A DNA stretch of 15,781 bases, taken from positions 1 through 15,781 of the forward strand of contig DAIDJW010000010.1 in the NCBI GenBank assembly GCA_027451185.1. The letters run 5' to 3'. How positions within the stretch are numbered: the stretch's first letter is position 1; each line of letters opens with the position of its first letter. Position numbers and translations under genes: made by a program. This document shows positions 1 through 6,444 of this stretch, in pieces. The notes beneath the pieces are model-generated. The model had not been told where the DNA came from, ran no database searches, and worked only from the letters and a program-made list of their open reading frames with translations. The DNA comes from Candidatus Saccharimonadota bacterium. Its GTDB lineage: Bacteria > Patescibacteriota > Saccharimonadia > Saccharimonadales > Saccharimonadaceae.

Positions 1-321
1 CCACCGGCCATAGCCAATATCTTTAGCGGTCGCTCGCAAATGAACTAATTTTTTACTCGCCCATGGCAATCCGATCACTAACCCAATCGTGACTATGTAA
101 ATTGCCGCTGCGACAACTGTATCGGTTAACGGCGCTTGACTGCTAGTGCTGAGGTCGACTAGCCCGGCCTGGCGCAAAAGAGCAAACACCAGACCGGTAA
201 TTACGGCTGACAAATAGAAGGCCGCCACTACGCCAATCGGGTACAAAATCGCTAGCCACGGCGAGCGGTCCCACCATGACGGTGACTTTACGACCGGCTG
301 ATTAGAGGAGTCGGGCGACAT
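1..321 (-). CDS. N-terminal part of a multi-pass membrane protein, possibly a CPBP-family intramembrane protease (truncated by window edge)
   Basis: The reading frame is open for exactly 107 codons from an ATG at 319-321 to the window edge, so the C-terminus is missing. The start lies inside rseP: the first 20 bases overlap the rseP 3' end, which suggests translational coupling. I see no Shine-Dalgarno upstream, and a GTG one codon earlier is an alternative start. The protein has a short polar N-terminus rich in Ser, Pro and Trp. Two hydrophobic segments follow, at about residues 22-45 and 67-90, and then a basic stretch ending in a Lys-Asp-Ile-Gly-Tyr-like motif. A small soluble N-terminus, two helices and a motif of this kind recall CPBP proteases, but the catalytic EExxR and HxxxB motifs would lie beyond the window. 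The family call is therefore tentative, while the existence of a gene is fairly secure. Confidence 0.55.
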   Translation of the reverse strand, partial: MSPDSSNQPVVKSPSWWDRSPWLAILYPIGVVAAFYLSAVITGLVFALLRQAGLVDLSTSSQAPLTDTVVAAAIYIVTIGLVIGLPWASKKLVHLRATAKDIGYGRW

Positions 322-1432
322 CACCAACCGTTATAACTATTACAAGTAACATCAAGACCGAAAAGCCAACCATCTGAATCTTCTCTTCAGTCGATTCCAG
401 CAATACTTTGTGGCGGGCGCGAAAAATGGCCGTCACAAACCAACGACCGCCATCGAGCGCCGGAATTGGCAGAATATTCATCACCGCTAAGGTTAGCGAA
501 ATAATGGCCGTCAAAAATGTCAGCTGCGTCAAACCGGCCTTGGCGGCGGCTGGGAAGATCGTGCCTAAAATACCCACGGGGCCAGCTACGCTCTGACGCG
601 CGGCGCTTAGGTCCTGCGCGCCTTGATTATGTGTCGCCTGGTTAGGGCTGAATTGCAGAACTAAACCGGCAAATAAATTACCGAGCGCCTGACCAACGCC
701 CTGAAGGGTTAGCCAGCTAAACTGGGCTGTCGTGCCAATCCCTACAATCGGCGCCGACCAAGTGGCATGAATGGCTTGGGCCTGCCCTAGCCCTACACCC
801 AAAAGCTCAGAGTCGGCATTACGTAGCGTGACGCTGCCCGTTTTAGTCTGACCGTCACGCTGATATTCGATTGTGACTGCCTGGCCGCGATGCGCTTTGG
901 TTGCCGTCACCAGCTGAGTGTCAGTAGTCACGGGCTGTCCCGCTAATTTTAAAATCTGGTCACCGTTTTTTAAGCCAGCTTTCGCCGCCGGATAACCGGC
1001 CTGAACGTCGACTATCGTTAAAGTGCCACTGGTTAGCCTGGTGTCAGCCGGAACCGAAAATTGGTTTGGTAAGATTTTAGGTAAACCGGTTAGGGCTAGA
1101 ATTGTTAATAAAACCGCCGCCACTAGCCAGTTCATCACCACACCAGCAAACAAGATTTTCGTCTTTTTCCAAAAACTTGCTGCTCCGTAATCGCCTTTTT
1201 GATTATCGTTATCGTGCTCGCCTTGCAGCTTAACAAAGCCGCCTAACGGCAACCAGTTAAGACTAAAGAGTAGCCCGCTTTTCAACTTTTTTGACCAGGC
1301 CCGCGGTGGAAAACCAATACCGAACTCTTCAACAATTACTCCGTTACGGCGCGCTACGATGGCATGGCCCCACTCGTGCACAACCACAAGCAGCACAAGT
1401 ATCACTAACCCAATGATAATTCCAACGATCAA
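302..1432 (-). CDS. rseP: RseP-type site-2 intramembrane zinc metalloprotease
   Basis: This is a 376-residue M50 site-2 protease. It cleaves transmembrane segments of substrates within the cytoplasmic membrane, for example anti-sigma factors or signal-peptide remnants. The zinc motif HEWGH is at residues 19-23 in the first membrane helix. A GGFVKL motif is at 64-69, one PDZ domain spans about 137-205, and the C-terminal zinc-ligand motif NILPIPALDGG is at 319-329. Further membrane helices lie near 95-115, 303-325 and 350-372. A single PDZ is usual for non-proteobacterial members, whereas E. coli RseP has two. The start is TTG, supported by an AAGGGGA Shine-Dalgarno about 7 nt upstream; an ATG just upstream is out of frame and meets a stop at once. 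It follows uppS by 14 nt. The uppS-rseP order is the common bacterial envelope cluster, but cdsA and dxr are missing between them. Confidence 0.93.
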   Translation of the reverse strand: MIVGIIIGLVILVLLVVVHEWGHAIVARRNGVIVEEFGIGFPPRAWSKKLKSGLLFSLNWLPLGGFVKLQGEHDNDNQKGDYGAASFWKKTKILFAGVVMNWLVAAVLLTILALTGLPKILPNQFSVPADTRLTSGTLTIVDVQAGYPAAKAGLKNGDQILKLAGQPVTTDTQLVTATKAHRGQAVTIEYQRDGQTKTGSVTLRNADSELLGVGLGQAQAIHATWSAPIVGIGTTAQFSWLTLQGVGQALGNLFAGLVLQFSPNQATHNQGAQDLSAARQSVAGPVGILGTIFPAAAKAGLTQLTFLTAIISLTLAVMNILPIPALDGGRWFVTAIFRARHKVLLESTEEKIQMVGFSVLMLLVIVITVGDVARLL

Positions 1433-1446
1433 CTTACATCCCCTTT

Positions 1447-2142
1447 TTACTTACCAAAGCGCCTGTGTCGGCGACTATACTCATTTAGTATAACGTCAAC
1501 ATCGGCTTTTGTCATTTCCGGCCATAACTTTTTTAAAAACAAAAATTCACTGTAAGCGGCGCGCCATAGCATAAAGTTACTCAAGCGCTTTTCGGCGCCA
1601 GTTCGCACAACTATATCAACCGGCGGCACTTCCGGTGAATACAAATATTGTCCAATTAAGTCGGCCGTAATTTGGTCCGACCGAAAGCCTGCTTGAATAA
1701 TTCGCTTGACGGCATCAACGATCTCAAGCTGTCCGCCATAGTTCAAACATACCGCTAGCGTTCCACCAGTGTTAGCGGCAGTTTTAGCCTCAGCATTATC
1801 AATCGCTTTAATCAGCTTATCACTTAAACCGTCGCGCGAGCCAAGCACCACCAAGCGAACATTTTTCTCGATAAAAACCTTCAGGTCAGTTTTTAGAAGC
1901 CGTAAACACAGCGACATAATATTGCGCACCTCGTCTTGATCGCGTTGCCAATTTTCGGTGCTAAAGATAAAAATCGACACGTACTTAATGCCACGTTCGT
2001 ACGTTTCAAGCGTGACGTCTTTTAATGAATTATACCCCGCTAGGTGGCCTTCGTAGGTTGGTAGGCCATGCTTACGTGCCCAGCGCCGATTACCGTCAAT
2101 GATAAAGCCGATATGGTCGGGCAGCGCGACAGGATTGGCCAT
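1447..2142 (-). CDS. uppS: Isoprenyl transferase (undecaprenyl diphosphate synthase family)
   Basis: This 231-residue cis-prenyltransferase condenses isopentenyl diphosphate onto an allylic primer. The product is the long-chain lipid carrier for peptidoglycan and other envelope glycans, and the enzyme is soluble or membrane-associated. The diphosphate-binding DGNRRWA motif is at residues 16-22, FSTENW at 60-65 and the signature RTGAEKRLSNFMLWRAAYSE at 180-199. These include the conserved Arg180, Arg186 and Ser188 that bind the homoallylic substrate. Length is typical, if slightly short (E. coli 253). The ATG overlaps the last base of the frr TAA as TAATG, a classic coupled stop/start. Whether the product is C55 or another length cannot be judged from sequence. 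Confidence 0.95.
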   Translation of the reverse strand: MANPVALPDHIGFIIDGNRRWARKHGLPTYEGHLAGYNSLKDVTLETYERGIKYVSIFIFSTENWQRDQDEVRNIMSLCLRLLKTDLKVFIEKNVRLVVLGSRDGLSDKLIKAIDNAEAKTAANTGGTLAVCLNYGGQLEIVDAVKRIIQAGFRSDQITADLIGQYLYSPEVPPVDIVVRTGAEKRLSNFMLWRAAYSEFLFLKKLWPEMTKADVDVILNEYSRRHRRFGK

Positions 2143-2696
2143 TAGATAGTAAGGATTTCCTTTTCTTTGGCCTTGAAAATAGCGTCAATGCGGGTATTAT
2201 ATTGCACCATGTCATCATCAATGCCTTTTTCGATGCGCTTCACGTCATCTTCTGATAATTCCTTGGCATCTTTCAGACGTTTTGCCTCTTTGAGGGCGTC
2301 TTGGCGGATATTGCGGAGCGCAATCCTTGTATCTTCGACTTTTTCTGAGGTCTGCTTAACTAGTTGCTGGCGTCGTTCTTCGGTCAGAGCCGGAATTGGC
2401 ACCCGCACGACTCGCCCGTCGTCGCTGGGATTGAAGCCAAGTGACTGGTCGGATCGAATTGCGGCGGCGATTAGCTGAACATTACTGGGGTCAAACGGCG
2501 TAATAAGCAGCATCTGCGCTTCAGGCGCGGTGACGTTTGCTACCTGATTAAGTGGCATTTTAGTGCCATAGGCCTCGACCTGGATGCCGTCGAGCATACC
2601 CGGATGGGCTCGACCGGTACGAACTTTTTTTAATTCTTCTTCAAAGTGTGTGATGGCTGAGTTGAATTTGTCTTCGTAGGGCTTTGTGTCAAACAT
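2142..2696 (-). CDS. frr: Ribosome recycling factor (RRF)
   Basis: This 184-residue protein has normal RRF length. With EF-G it splits post-termination ribosomes in the cytoplasm. It opens with the typical helix and VRTGRAHPGMLDGI (conserved RTGRA around residues 26-30), followed by the YGTKMPLNQVANVTAPEAQMLLI segment of the beta domain. It closes with the long basic helical region TEERRQQLVKQ...ALRNIRQDALKEAK, where the conserved Arg residues contact 23S rRNA. The ATG is preceded only by a weak AGAAG. It lies 8 nt after the unknown gene at 2705-3094 and is coupled downstream to uppS by TAATG. pyrH, which normally sits between tsf and frr, is not here. Confidence 0.96.
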   Translation of the reverse strand: MFDTKPYEDKFNSAITHFEEELKKVRTGRAHPGMLDGIQVEAYGTKMPLNQVANVTAPEAQMLLITPFDPSNVQLIAAAIRSDQSLGFNPSDDGRVVRVPIPALTEERRQQLVKQTSEKVEDTRIALRNIRQDALKEAKRLKDAKELSEDDVKRIEKGIDDDMVQYNTRIDAIFKAKEKEILTI

Positions 2697-2704
2697 ATAT
2701 ACTT

Positions 2705-3094
2705 CTATTCTACATCACTTTCGGTTTTTAGGTCGGCGGCCGAGGCGCGAACAACATAAGTTAAACCCGGGCGATCTGGCTTAACGATACCAGTCGGTAC
2801 GCCGTGACGTTCGTAAACCAAGACTCTGTCGCGCCCGTCCGTCACGCCGTTGCCATCATCAGTCCGCGATGCATAAACTTCGGCCATTATCCCCTTATCA
2901 GCTAGGCTCCTAAGAGCAGCGTCATCCGCTTTGCGAAAAACTGCCATGCGTTCGTCTTTTTCTAAAGACAAGGCTAACACCGTCACGCGCCACAACGGGT
3001 GCGCTGAAAAATTGTTTCCGCCAAGTTCCGCCCACAACTCAATACGCGATTTCATCGCCTCGGCGTAAGCAGTCTTGAGAGTGTCTTTGTCCAT
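2705..3094 (-). CDS. Unknown 129-residue protein in the tsf-frr interval
   Basis: I do not recognise a family. With an ATG at 3092-3094 the product is 129 residues. A TTG four codons upstream (3106) is an alternative start; neither has a convincing Shine-Dalgarno. The N-terminal third is predicted helical and charged, starting MDKDTLKTAYAEAMKSRIEL. A middle section follows with acidic and basic residues, including KADDAALRSLADKGI. The C-terminal half has short beta-like runs around a DGRDRVLVYERHG segment. There is no signal peptide or membrane helix. It sits exactly where pyrH (UMP kinase) occurs in most bacteria, but the protein is far too short and lacks kinase motifs. Tight spacing within a translation operon, and codon use like its neighbours, argue for a real gene. 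A translation-related role would be guesswork. Confidence 0.75.
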   Translation of the reverse strand: MDKDTLKTAYAEAMKSRIELWAELGGNNFSAHPLWRVTVLALSLEKDERMAVFRKADDAALRSLADKGIMAEVYASRTDDGNGVTDGRDRVLVYERHGVPTGIVKPDRPGLTYVVRASAADLKTESDVE

Positions 3095-3121
3095 AATGTA
3101 GTTCAAACTGTTGACGGCGAA

Positions 3122-3718
3122 CTAGTCGTCGACGCCAAGCTCAATTCGCTTGAAACGGCGAATGATGATGTTTTCACCAGTCTTGCTAATGGTCTCTTTT
3201 AAGTAACCCTCAACGGTTTTGGTGTCATCCATGACATAAACCTGGCTCAATAGAACCTTTTCTTCGAAGTTCTTCTTAATTTGGCCTTCAACAATTTTAG
3301 TAGCAATTTCTGCTGGTTTGCCTTTTAGCGATTCGCTGGCTTCGGCTTCTTGGCGGACACGAGCCATTTCTTCGGCTGGAATATCGGCCTCTGAAATGTA
3401 TAGCGGCGCCATTGAAGCCACCTGCAAAGCCATATTGTGGGCAAACTCTTTGAAGCCGTCGGTGCGAGCCACAAAATCGGTCTCACAGTTAACTTCTACG
3501 AGTACGCCAATACGACCGCCGTGGACATAACCTTCAATCAAGCCTTCGCGAGCTTCGCGGTCAGCTTTTTTCTCGGCCTTGGTCAAGCCTTTTTTGCGCA
3601 TTGCTTCAAGCGCTTTGTCAAAATCACCATCAGCTTCAACTAAAGCTTGCTTGGCATCGGTCAAGCCAACACCGGTCAATTCCTTTAATTTACGAATGTC
3701 GTCGATTGAAACAGCCAC
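3122..3718 (-). CDS. tsf: Elongation factor Ts (short form)
   Basis: EF-Ts is the guanine nucleotide exchange factor that recycles EF-Tu in the cytoplasm. The start chosen is GTG at 3716-3718. It has a strong GAGGAG Shine-Dalgarno supplied by the last codons of rpsB and lies 1 nt after the rpsB TAA. The longer frame reading back into rpsB is an out-of-frame overlap and not protein. The product is 198 residues: a UBA-like N-terminal domain (1-45, with KLKELTGVGLTDAKQAL), then the core with ETDFVAR at 79-85. Its Asp-Phe pair is the one that intrudes into EF-Tu near the magnesium site. At 198 residues it is the compact form, like that of Thermus, lacking the duplicated core and coiled-coil of the E. 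coli protein. Confidence 0.95.
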   Translation of the reverse strand: MAVSIDDIRKLKELTGVGLTDAKQALVEADGDFDKALEAMRKKGLTKAEKKADREAREGLIEGYVHGGRIGVLVEVNCETDFVARTDGFKEFAHNMALQVASMAPLYISEADIPAEEMARVRQEAEASESLKGKPAEIATKIVEGQIKKNFEEKVLLSQVYVMDDTKTVEGYLKETISKTGENIIIRRFKRIELGVDD

Positions 3719-3719
3719 C

Positions 3720-4442
3720 TTATTTCTCCTCTGAGTCTTTAGATTCTGGTTTGTCGCCCTTTTGACCTTCTTTAACAGCCTCGGCAACATAACTAAGTAG
3801 CAATTTAATACCTTTAATTGCATCATCGTTGCCAGGTATAACGTAGTCAGCAAGATCTGGGTTAGCGTTGGTGTCAACAATGGCAACGACTGGCACACCG
3901 ATGGTGTGGGCTTCTTTAATGGCGTTGGTGTCACCGATAACGTCAATCACAAACAGCGCGCCTGGCTTGCCGTTCATGTCTTTAATACCGCTATATTTTG
4001 AGTTTAAATCGTCAATTTCCTCTTGGAAACGCTGGACTTCCAGCTTGTTGTAGCGCTTTTCTAAGTCACCCGATGCCATGCGGCGCTCGAGGTCTTTTAG
4101 TTTCTTGATCTGGGCGCTAACAGTCGCGATGTTAGTTAGCGTACCGCCCAACCAACGCTCGGTCATGTAAGGCTGCTTCAAAGCTTCGGCCGTCTCTTTA
4201 ACGACGTCTTTGGTTTGCTTTTTGGTTGCCACAAATAGAATCGGCTTACCGCTGGCAACAGTTTTAGTAATGAAAGGCAAAGCCTTTTCGAGACCTTCAA
4301 CAGTCTTTGTCAGGTCAATAATGTGACTGTCCTGACGCTTTGAGTGAATGTAAGGCGCCATTTTCGGGTGCCAACGGCTGGTTTTGTGTCCAAAGTGAAC
4401 ACCGGCTTCCAGCAAGGCCTTAATATCGACAGTAACTGCCAT
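3720..4442 (-). CDS. rpsB: 30S ribosomal protein S2
   Basis: S2 is a 240-residue primary component of the small subunit, near the platform/head junction. It begins AVTVDIKALLEAGVHFGHKTSRWHPKMAPYI, the S2 signature, and contains ALPFITKTVASGKPILFVATKKQ and ERWLGGTLTN. The GVPVVAIVDTNANPDLADYVIPGNDDA block is near the C-terminus, followed by a short charged tail ending KDSEEK. The ATG is preceded by a perfect AAGGAG 8 nt upstream. It heads the operon rpsB-tsf-(unknown)-frr-uppS-rseP. Its last codons, GAG GAG, double as the Shine-Dalgarno for tsf. Confidence 0.97.
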   Translation of the reverse strand: MAVTVDIKALLEAGVHFGHKTSRWHPKMAPYIHSKRQDSHIIDLTKTVEGLEKALPFITKTVASGKPILFVATKKQTKDVVKETAEALKQPYMTERWLGGTLTNIATVSAQIKKLKDLERRMASGDLEKRYNKLEVQRFQEEIDDLNSKYSGIKDMNGKPGALFVIDVIGDTNAIKEAHTIGVPVVAIVDTNANPDLADYVIPGNDDAIKGIKLLLSYVAEAVKEGQKGDKPESKDSEEK

Positions 4443-4463
4443 ATAGAACTCCTTGTTCCTTGC

Positions 4464-4498
4464 CCTTCGCCCTGAGGATTCAGGAGTTTCGCGAAAGG
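4464..4498 (-). promoter_or_regulatory. Structured rpsB leader (nested hairpin upstream of the Shine-Dalgarno)
   Basis: In the minus-strand leader the segment at 4491-4498 pairs with 4464-4470: CCTT plus CGC against GCG plus AAGG, with one bulged base. Inside it CCTGA and TCAGG (4471-4484) form a second 5-bp stem with an ATCC loop. The structure sits about 10 nt upstream of the AAGGAG (4449-4454). S2 is known to autoregulate its operon through the mRNA leader in other bacteria. An analogous role here is inference from position and fold only. Confidence 0.4.
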
Positions 4499-4525
4499 CT
4501 GTGTCATTAAAAATATTACCGACGT

Positions 4526-4555
4526 ATTATAACACCGGTAACAGGGGTTTGTCTA
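4526..4555 (-). promoter_or_regulatory. Promoter of the rpsB operon
   Basis: On the minus strand, TAGACA (4550-4555) is followed by an 18-nt spacer and a perfect TATAAT (4526-4531). The -10 carries the TGn extension (TGTTATAAT). The predicted transcription start near 4519 gives a leader of about 77 nt that contains the nested hairpin and the Shine-Dalgarno. Confidence 0.75.
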
Positions 4556-4583
4556 GGGGCGAATTTATTCGGTATCGGCCGTT

Positions 4584-4754
4584 TTAACGACAGCCAAGCT
4601 CCATCATCAAAGCAACCCCGTCTTGGCCCGCAAAAATAGTTCCAGACTCACGCACTTTCTCAAGCCCAAGATTTAAGAGCCCATAGACATCTTCAAGACT
4701 GGCTAGGCCTCGCTCCGGGTATTCTTTTTCATGTTGCGTAATCGGTAGTTCCAT
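4584..4754 (-). CDS. Small 56-residue protein of unknown function
   Basis: I do not recognise this protein. The ATG at 4752-4754 is chosen because a TATAAT box ends 7 nt upstream, so the longer in-frame start at 4790 would lie upstream of the transcription start. The product starts MELPITQHEKEYPERGLASLEDVYGLLNLGLEKV and ends in a hydrophobic-to-polar tail ALMMELGCR. The predicted fold is one or two amphipathic helices, with no signal peptide or membrane helix. It stands alone between the rpsB operon (same strand, downstream) and gam (divergent). The strong promoter is the main reason to believe the gene is real. Confidence 0.6.
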   Translation of the reverse strand: MELPITQHEKEYPERGLASLEDVYGLLNLGLEKVRESGTIFAGQDGVALMMELGCR

Positions 4755-4761
4755 TGTTTTT

Positions 4762-4790
4762 ATTATAACATAAAAATTAATTAAATACAA
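4762..4790 (-). promoter_or_regulatory. Near-leaderless promoter of the 56-residue gene
   Basis: TTGTAT (4785-4790), a 17-nt spacer and TATAAT (4762-4767, with the extension TGTTATAAT) read on the minus strand. Only 7 nt separate the -10 box from the ATG at 4754. Transcription would therefore start at or within about 1 nt of the start codon. Confidence 0.65.
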
Positions 4791-4819
4791 ATATGGTACT
4801 CACGAGTCATCGCTTTGCG

Positions 4820-4831
4820 CTGTATATACAG
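4820..4831. promoter_or_regulatory. 12-bp perfect palindrome, candidate operator
   Basis: CTGTATATACAG is a perfect palindrome in the divergent intergenic region, 34 nt upstream of the gam -10 box. It has CTG/CAG ends like a LexA site, but the spacing is CTG-N6-CAG instead of the E. coli CTG-N10-CAG. The regulator is unknown. Confidence 0.35.
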
Positions 4832-4865
4832 GGGTGGAATACTAGCCGCATGGTGCAGAAAGTTA

Positions 4866-4919
4866 TATAATAATTCTAGCTCATCAGCGTACCTTTCCAC
4901 AAGAGACGAGGGAGATCAA
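4866..4919 (+). promoter_or_regulatory. -10 box and Shine-Dalgarno of the gam-like gene
   Basis: A perfect TATAAT lies at 4866-4871, but no good -35 is visible at 17 nt. The 5' leader would be about 40 nt. It ends in GAGGGAGATCAAC directly before the GTG, which gives a strong GGGAG ribosome binding site 6 nt from the start. This leadered arrangement differs from the leaderless style of many neighbours. Confidence 0.5.
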
Positions 4920-4920
4920 C

Positions 4921-5454
4921 GTGACGGAAGTTACCCAGGATCAGGCCATCATCGAGCTAGAACGCCGTCTGGCGGCCATCGGTGATGCCGAGGTAGAGAT
5001 GGCGGTCATCGGTCAGAAGATCAAGGCGTTCGCCGACCGGTTCAAGGAGCAGCTCGACACCCTGTCGGCCACCAAGGACATTAGCGCCGACGAGATTCTT
5101 GAGATATTCGAGCAGCACCGCGCATTCTTGACCAACAACGGCACGGCCAAGACTTTGTCGTTGCGCAGCGGCACCATCAGCGCCCGCCTCGGCAACGAGG
5201 CACTCCGCGTTCACGACGAGACTGCACTCGAGAAGTTCCTGCGTAAGCATGGTTGGTGGCTCAGGAGCACCACCCTGCCCAAGCGGACTATCGACAAGGA
5301 CAAGGTCAAGAAGAACAAGTCGCTGCTTGCTCAGCTGCCGGCGGACGTCGCCGAGGTGGTGCGTGACGAGAAATTGAGCATCAAGACCGCCAGGCTCCGA
5401 CTGGAGACCAAGCGTGATCTGCACCCGCTCAGGCGTACGCTCAAGTCGAGCTAG
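4921..5454 (+). CDS. Mu Gam-like host-nuclease inhibitor / DNA-end-binding protein
   Basis: This 177-residue protein resembles the Phage_Mu_Gam family, Ku-like dimers that bind double-stranded DNA ends and block exonucleases such as RecBCD. A long N-terminal coiled-coil (about residues 5-60) leads into a beta segment around 75-95 (TKTLSLRSGTISARLG), the position of the conserved family beta hairpin with its KT...GT pattern. ALEKFLRKHG follows at about 104-113. The C-terminus is basic (KRDLHPLRRTLKSS). The GTG start is fixed by GGGAG 6 nt upstream. Base composition is clearly different from neighbours: all but one Lys codon is AAG and GC-ending codons dominate. That suggests recent acquisition or an unusual codon regime. 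No other phage gene is visible, so this is a solitary gene with its own promoter and terminator. It could serve in DNA repair or anti-nuclease defence; the family call is good but not certain. Confidence 0.72.
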   Translation: MTEVTQDQAIIELERRLAAIGDAEVEMAVIGQKIKAFADRFKEQLDTLSATKDISADEILEIFEQHRAFLTNNGTAKTLSLRSGTISARLGNEALRVHDETALEKFLRKHGWWLRSTTLPKRTIDKDKVKKNKSLLAQLPADVAEVVRDEKLSIKTARLRLETKRDLHPLRRTLKSS

Positions 5455-5469
5455 CCCTGCGCCGTTCGA

Positions 5470-5504
5470 GGCAAAAGTCTCGCGGTGCGGGGCTTTTGTC
5501 TTTT
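5470..5504 (+). terminator. Intrinsic terminator after the gam-like gene
   Basis: A 14-bp stem pairs 5470-5483 (GGCAAAAGTCTCGC) with 5487-5500 across a GGT loop. All pairs are Watson-Crick or G-T, and TTTT follows at 5501-5504. It starts 15 nt after the gam stop and reaches into the stop codon of the convergent gene at 5503. Confidence 0.85.
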
Positions 5505-6351
5505 AGAGAGCCTTTGTTTTAACAGCATCAAGCAACTTAATAATCGTCCATACTTGCGGAGCTTTCATGCACAACTGCGGGTCATTGGCCGCGATTAATT
5601 CATCAGTTTTTGCCCGTTGCTCTTCAAATTGCTCAGCGTAGGACTGCTGGTGTTTACGCAAATTTAGCAACAGCAGCGATTCCTGCGACTTATAAAATTG
5701 GTACTTGCGATACCAAGCTTCAACTTCCGGCGTCGGCTCCACTTCGCCAGCTTGAAGCCGTCCATAAACCGCCAATCTTTCACTGTATTGCAAACCAAGC
5801 CTGCCCGGCTGCTCTATATCGCGCTGCCGGTCAACCTCTTGTTCAAGCGCCTGACTGTCGTCACCCAGCAAATCAATTTCCGCCGCTATCAACAACCGGT
5901 CCAAGCTTTCGCGCATCAGCCTAGCCCTCAGCTGACGGCTAGCCGCCACCTCGGATTTATCAATCAAACCCATCGCCTCACCTTCATCAAGGTGCTGGTC
6001 AAACTCGCGCATAAGTCGAGCTAGTTCGGCCGCCTGGTGCTTCTCGTATCGATTGCGCAACACTTCGATATAGGCGCTGTAAAGTAGTTTGTCGTGATTA
6101 AGCTTAATCAACAACGTACGGCAAGTGTAATCGTCCGTGTCCGGTTGTTCAATAATTACAATCCGGCCGCTATCTTCAATTTCAATCCGACGCGCTTTGT
6201 AGCTTTCGCCAACATCGGTGCCAATAAGTTTAATCGTACGCCGGTCCAGTTCAAGGCCGTCTTGAACCAGCAGAGGCTTCAAAGCATCCATAAAATTAGT
6301 CGTTGCAGCATCAAATTCCGGCGCCCCACCCGCTGGCGGATCGTAATCCAT
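5503..6351 (-). CDS. Unknown 282-residue helical protein
   Basis: I do not recognise this family. The start is ATG at 6349-6351, since a TATAAC -10 box ends 6 nt upstream; an in-frame TTG at 6366 would precede the transcription start. Residues 1-100 look mixed alpha/beta and acidic (for example KLIGTDVGESYKARRIEIED and RIVIIEQPDTDDYTCRTLLI). From about 100 to the end the protein is strongly helical, rich in Glu, Arg, Gln and Leu, with likely coiled-coil stretches (RYEKHQAAELARLMREFDQH; LLNLRKHQQSYAEQFEEQ). There is no signal peptide or membrane helix. It is divergent from rpmE and convergent with gam, so it is a single-gene unit. Codon use matches the bulk of the window, not gam. It may be a lineage-specific cytoplasmic scaffold or binding protein, but nothing in the sequence fixes a function. 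Confidence 0.8.
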   Translation of the reverse strand: MDYDPPAGGAPEFDAATTNFMDALKPLLVQDGLELDRRTIKLIGTDVGESYKARRIEIEDSGRIVIIEQPDTDDYTCRTLLIKLNHDKLLYSAYIEVLRNRYEKHQAAELARLMREFDQHLDEGEAMGLIDKSEVAASRQLRARLMRESLDRLLIAAEIDLLGDDSQALEQEVDRQRDIEQPGRLGLQYSERLAVYGRLQAGEVEPTPEVEAWYRKYQFYKSQESLLLLNLRKHQQSYAEQFEEQRAKTDELIAANDPQLCMKAPQVWTIIKLLDAVKTKAL

Positions 6352-6357
6352 GGTGTT

Positions 6358-6386
6358 GTTATACAATATTTTTATACAAGTTGCAA
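6358..6386 (-). promoter_or_regulatory. Leaderless promoter of the 282-residue gene
   Basis: TTGCAA (6381-6386), a 17-nt spacer and TATAAC (6358-6363) read on the minus strand, with 6 nt to the ATG at 6351. The expected transcription start coincides with the A of the start codon. Confidence 0.6.
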
Positions 6387-6405
6387 TCAGTGGCTATACT
6401 ACACC

Positions 6406-6434
6406 TTGACGATGGAGCCCAAAACAGATATAAT
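6406..6434 (+). promoter_or_regulatory. Promoter of rpmE
   Basis: TTGACG (6406-6411), a 17-nt spacer and TATAAT (6429-6434) form a near-consensus promoter. It is back-to-back with the minus-strand promoter at 6358-6386. The -10 to ATG gap is 10 nt, so the 5' untranslated region would be only about 4 nt. Confidence 0.8.
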
Positions 6435-6444
6435 CGCTTAGATT

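Noticed and set aside
3719..3946. N-terminal extension of tsf into rpsB (274-residue version)
   Set aside because: The GTG at 3718 has a strong GAGGAG site and gives a family-typical start; the extension is merely rpsB read in another frame.
4310..4507. 65-residue frame overlapping the rpsB start and leader
   Set aside because: It is out of frame with rpsB and covers the leader hairpin and ribosome binding site; a shadow.
4820..4831. Standard LexA box
   Set aside because: The spacing is CTG-N6-CAG, not CTG-N10-CAG or the Gram-positive GAAC-N4-GTTC, so it is kept only as an unassigned palindrome.
4957..5424. 155-residue open frame antisense to the gam-like gene
   Set aside because: It is a shadow of a GC-rich gene; it has no promoter or ribosome binding site and its protein is low in structure signals.
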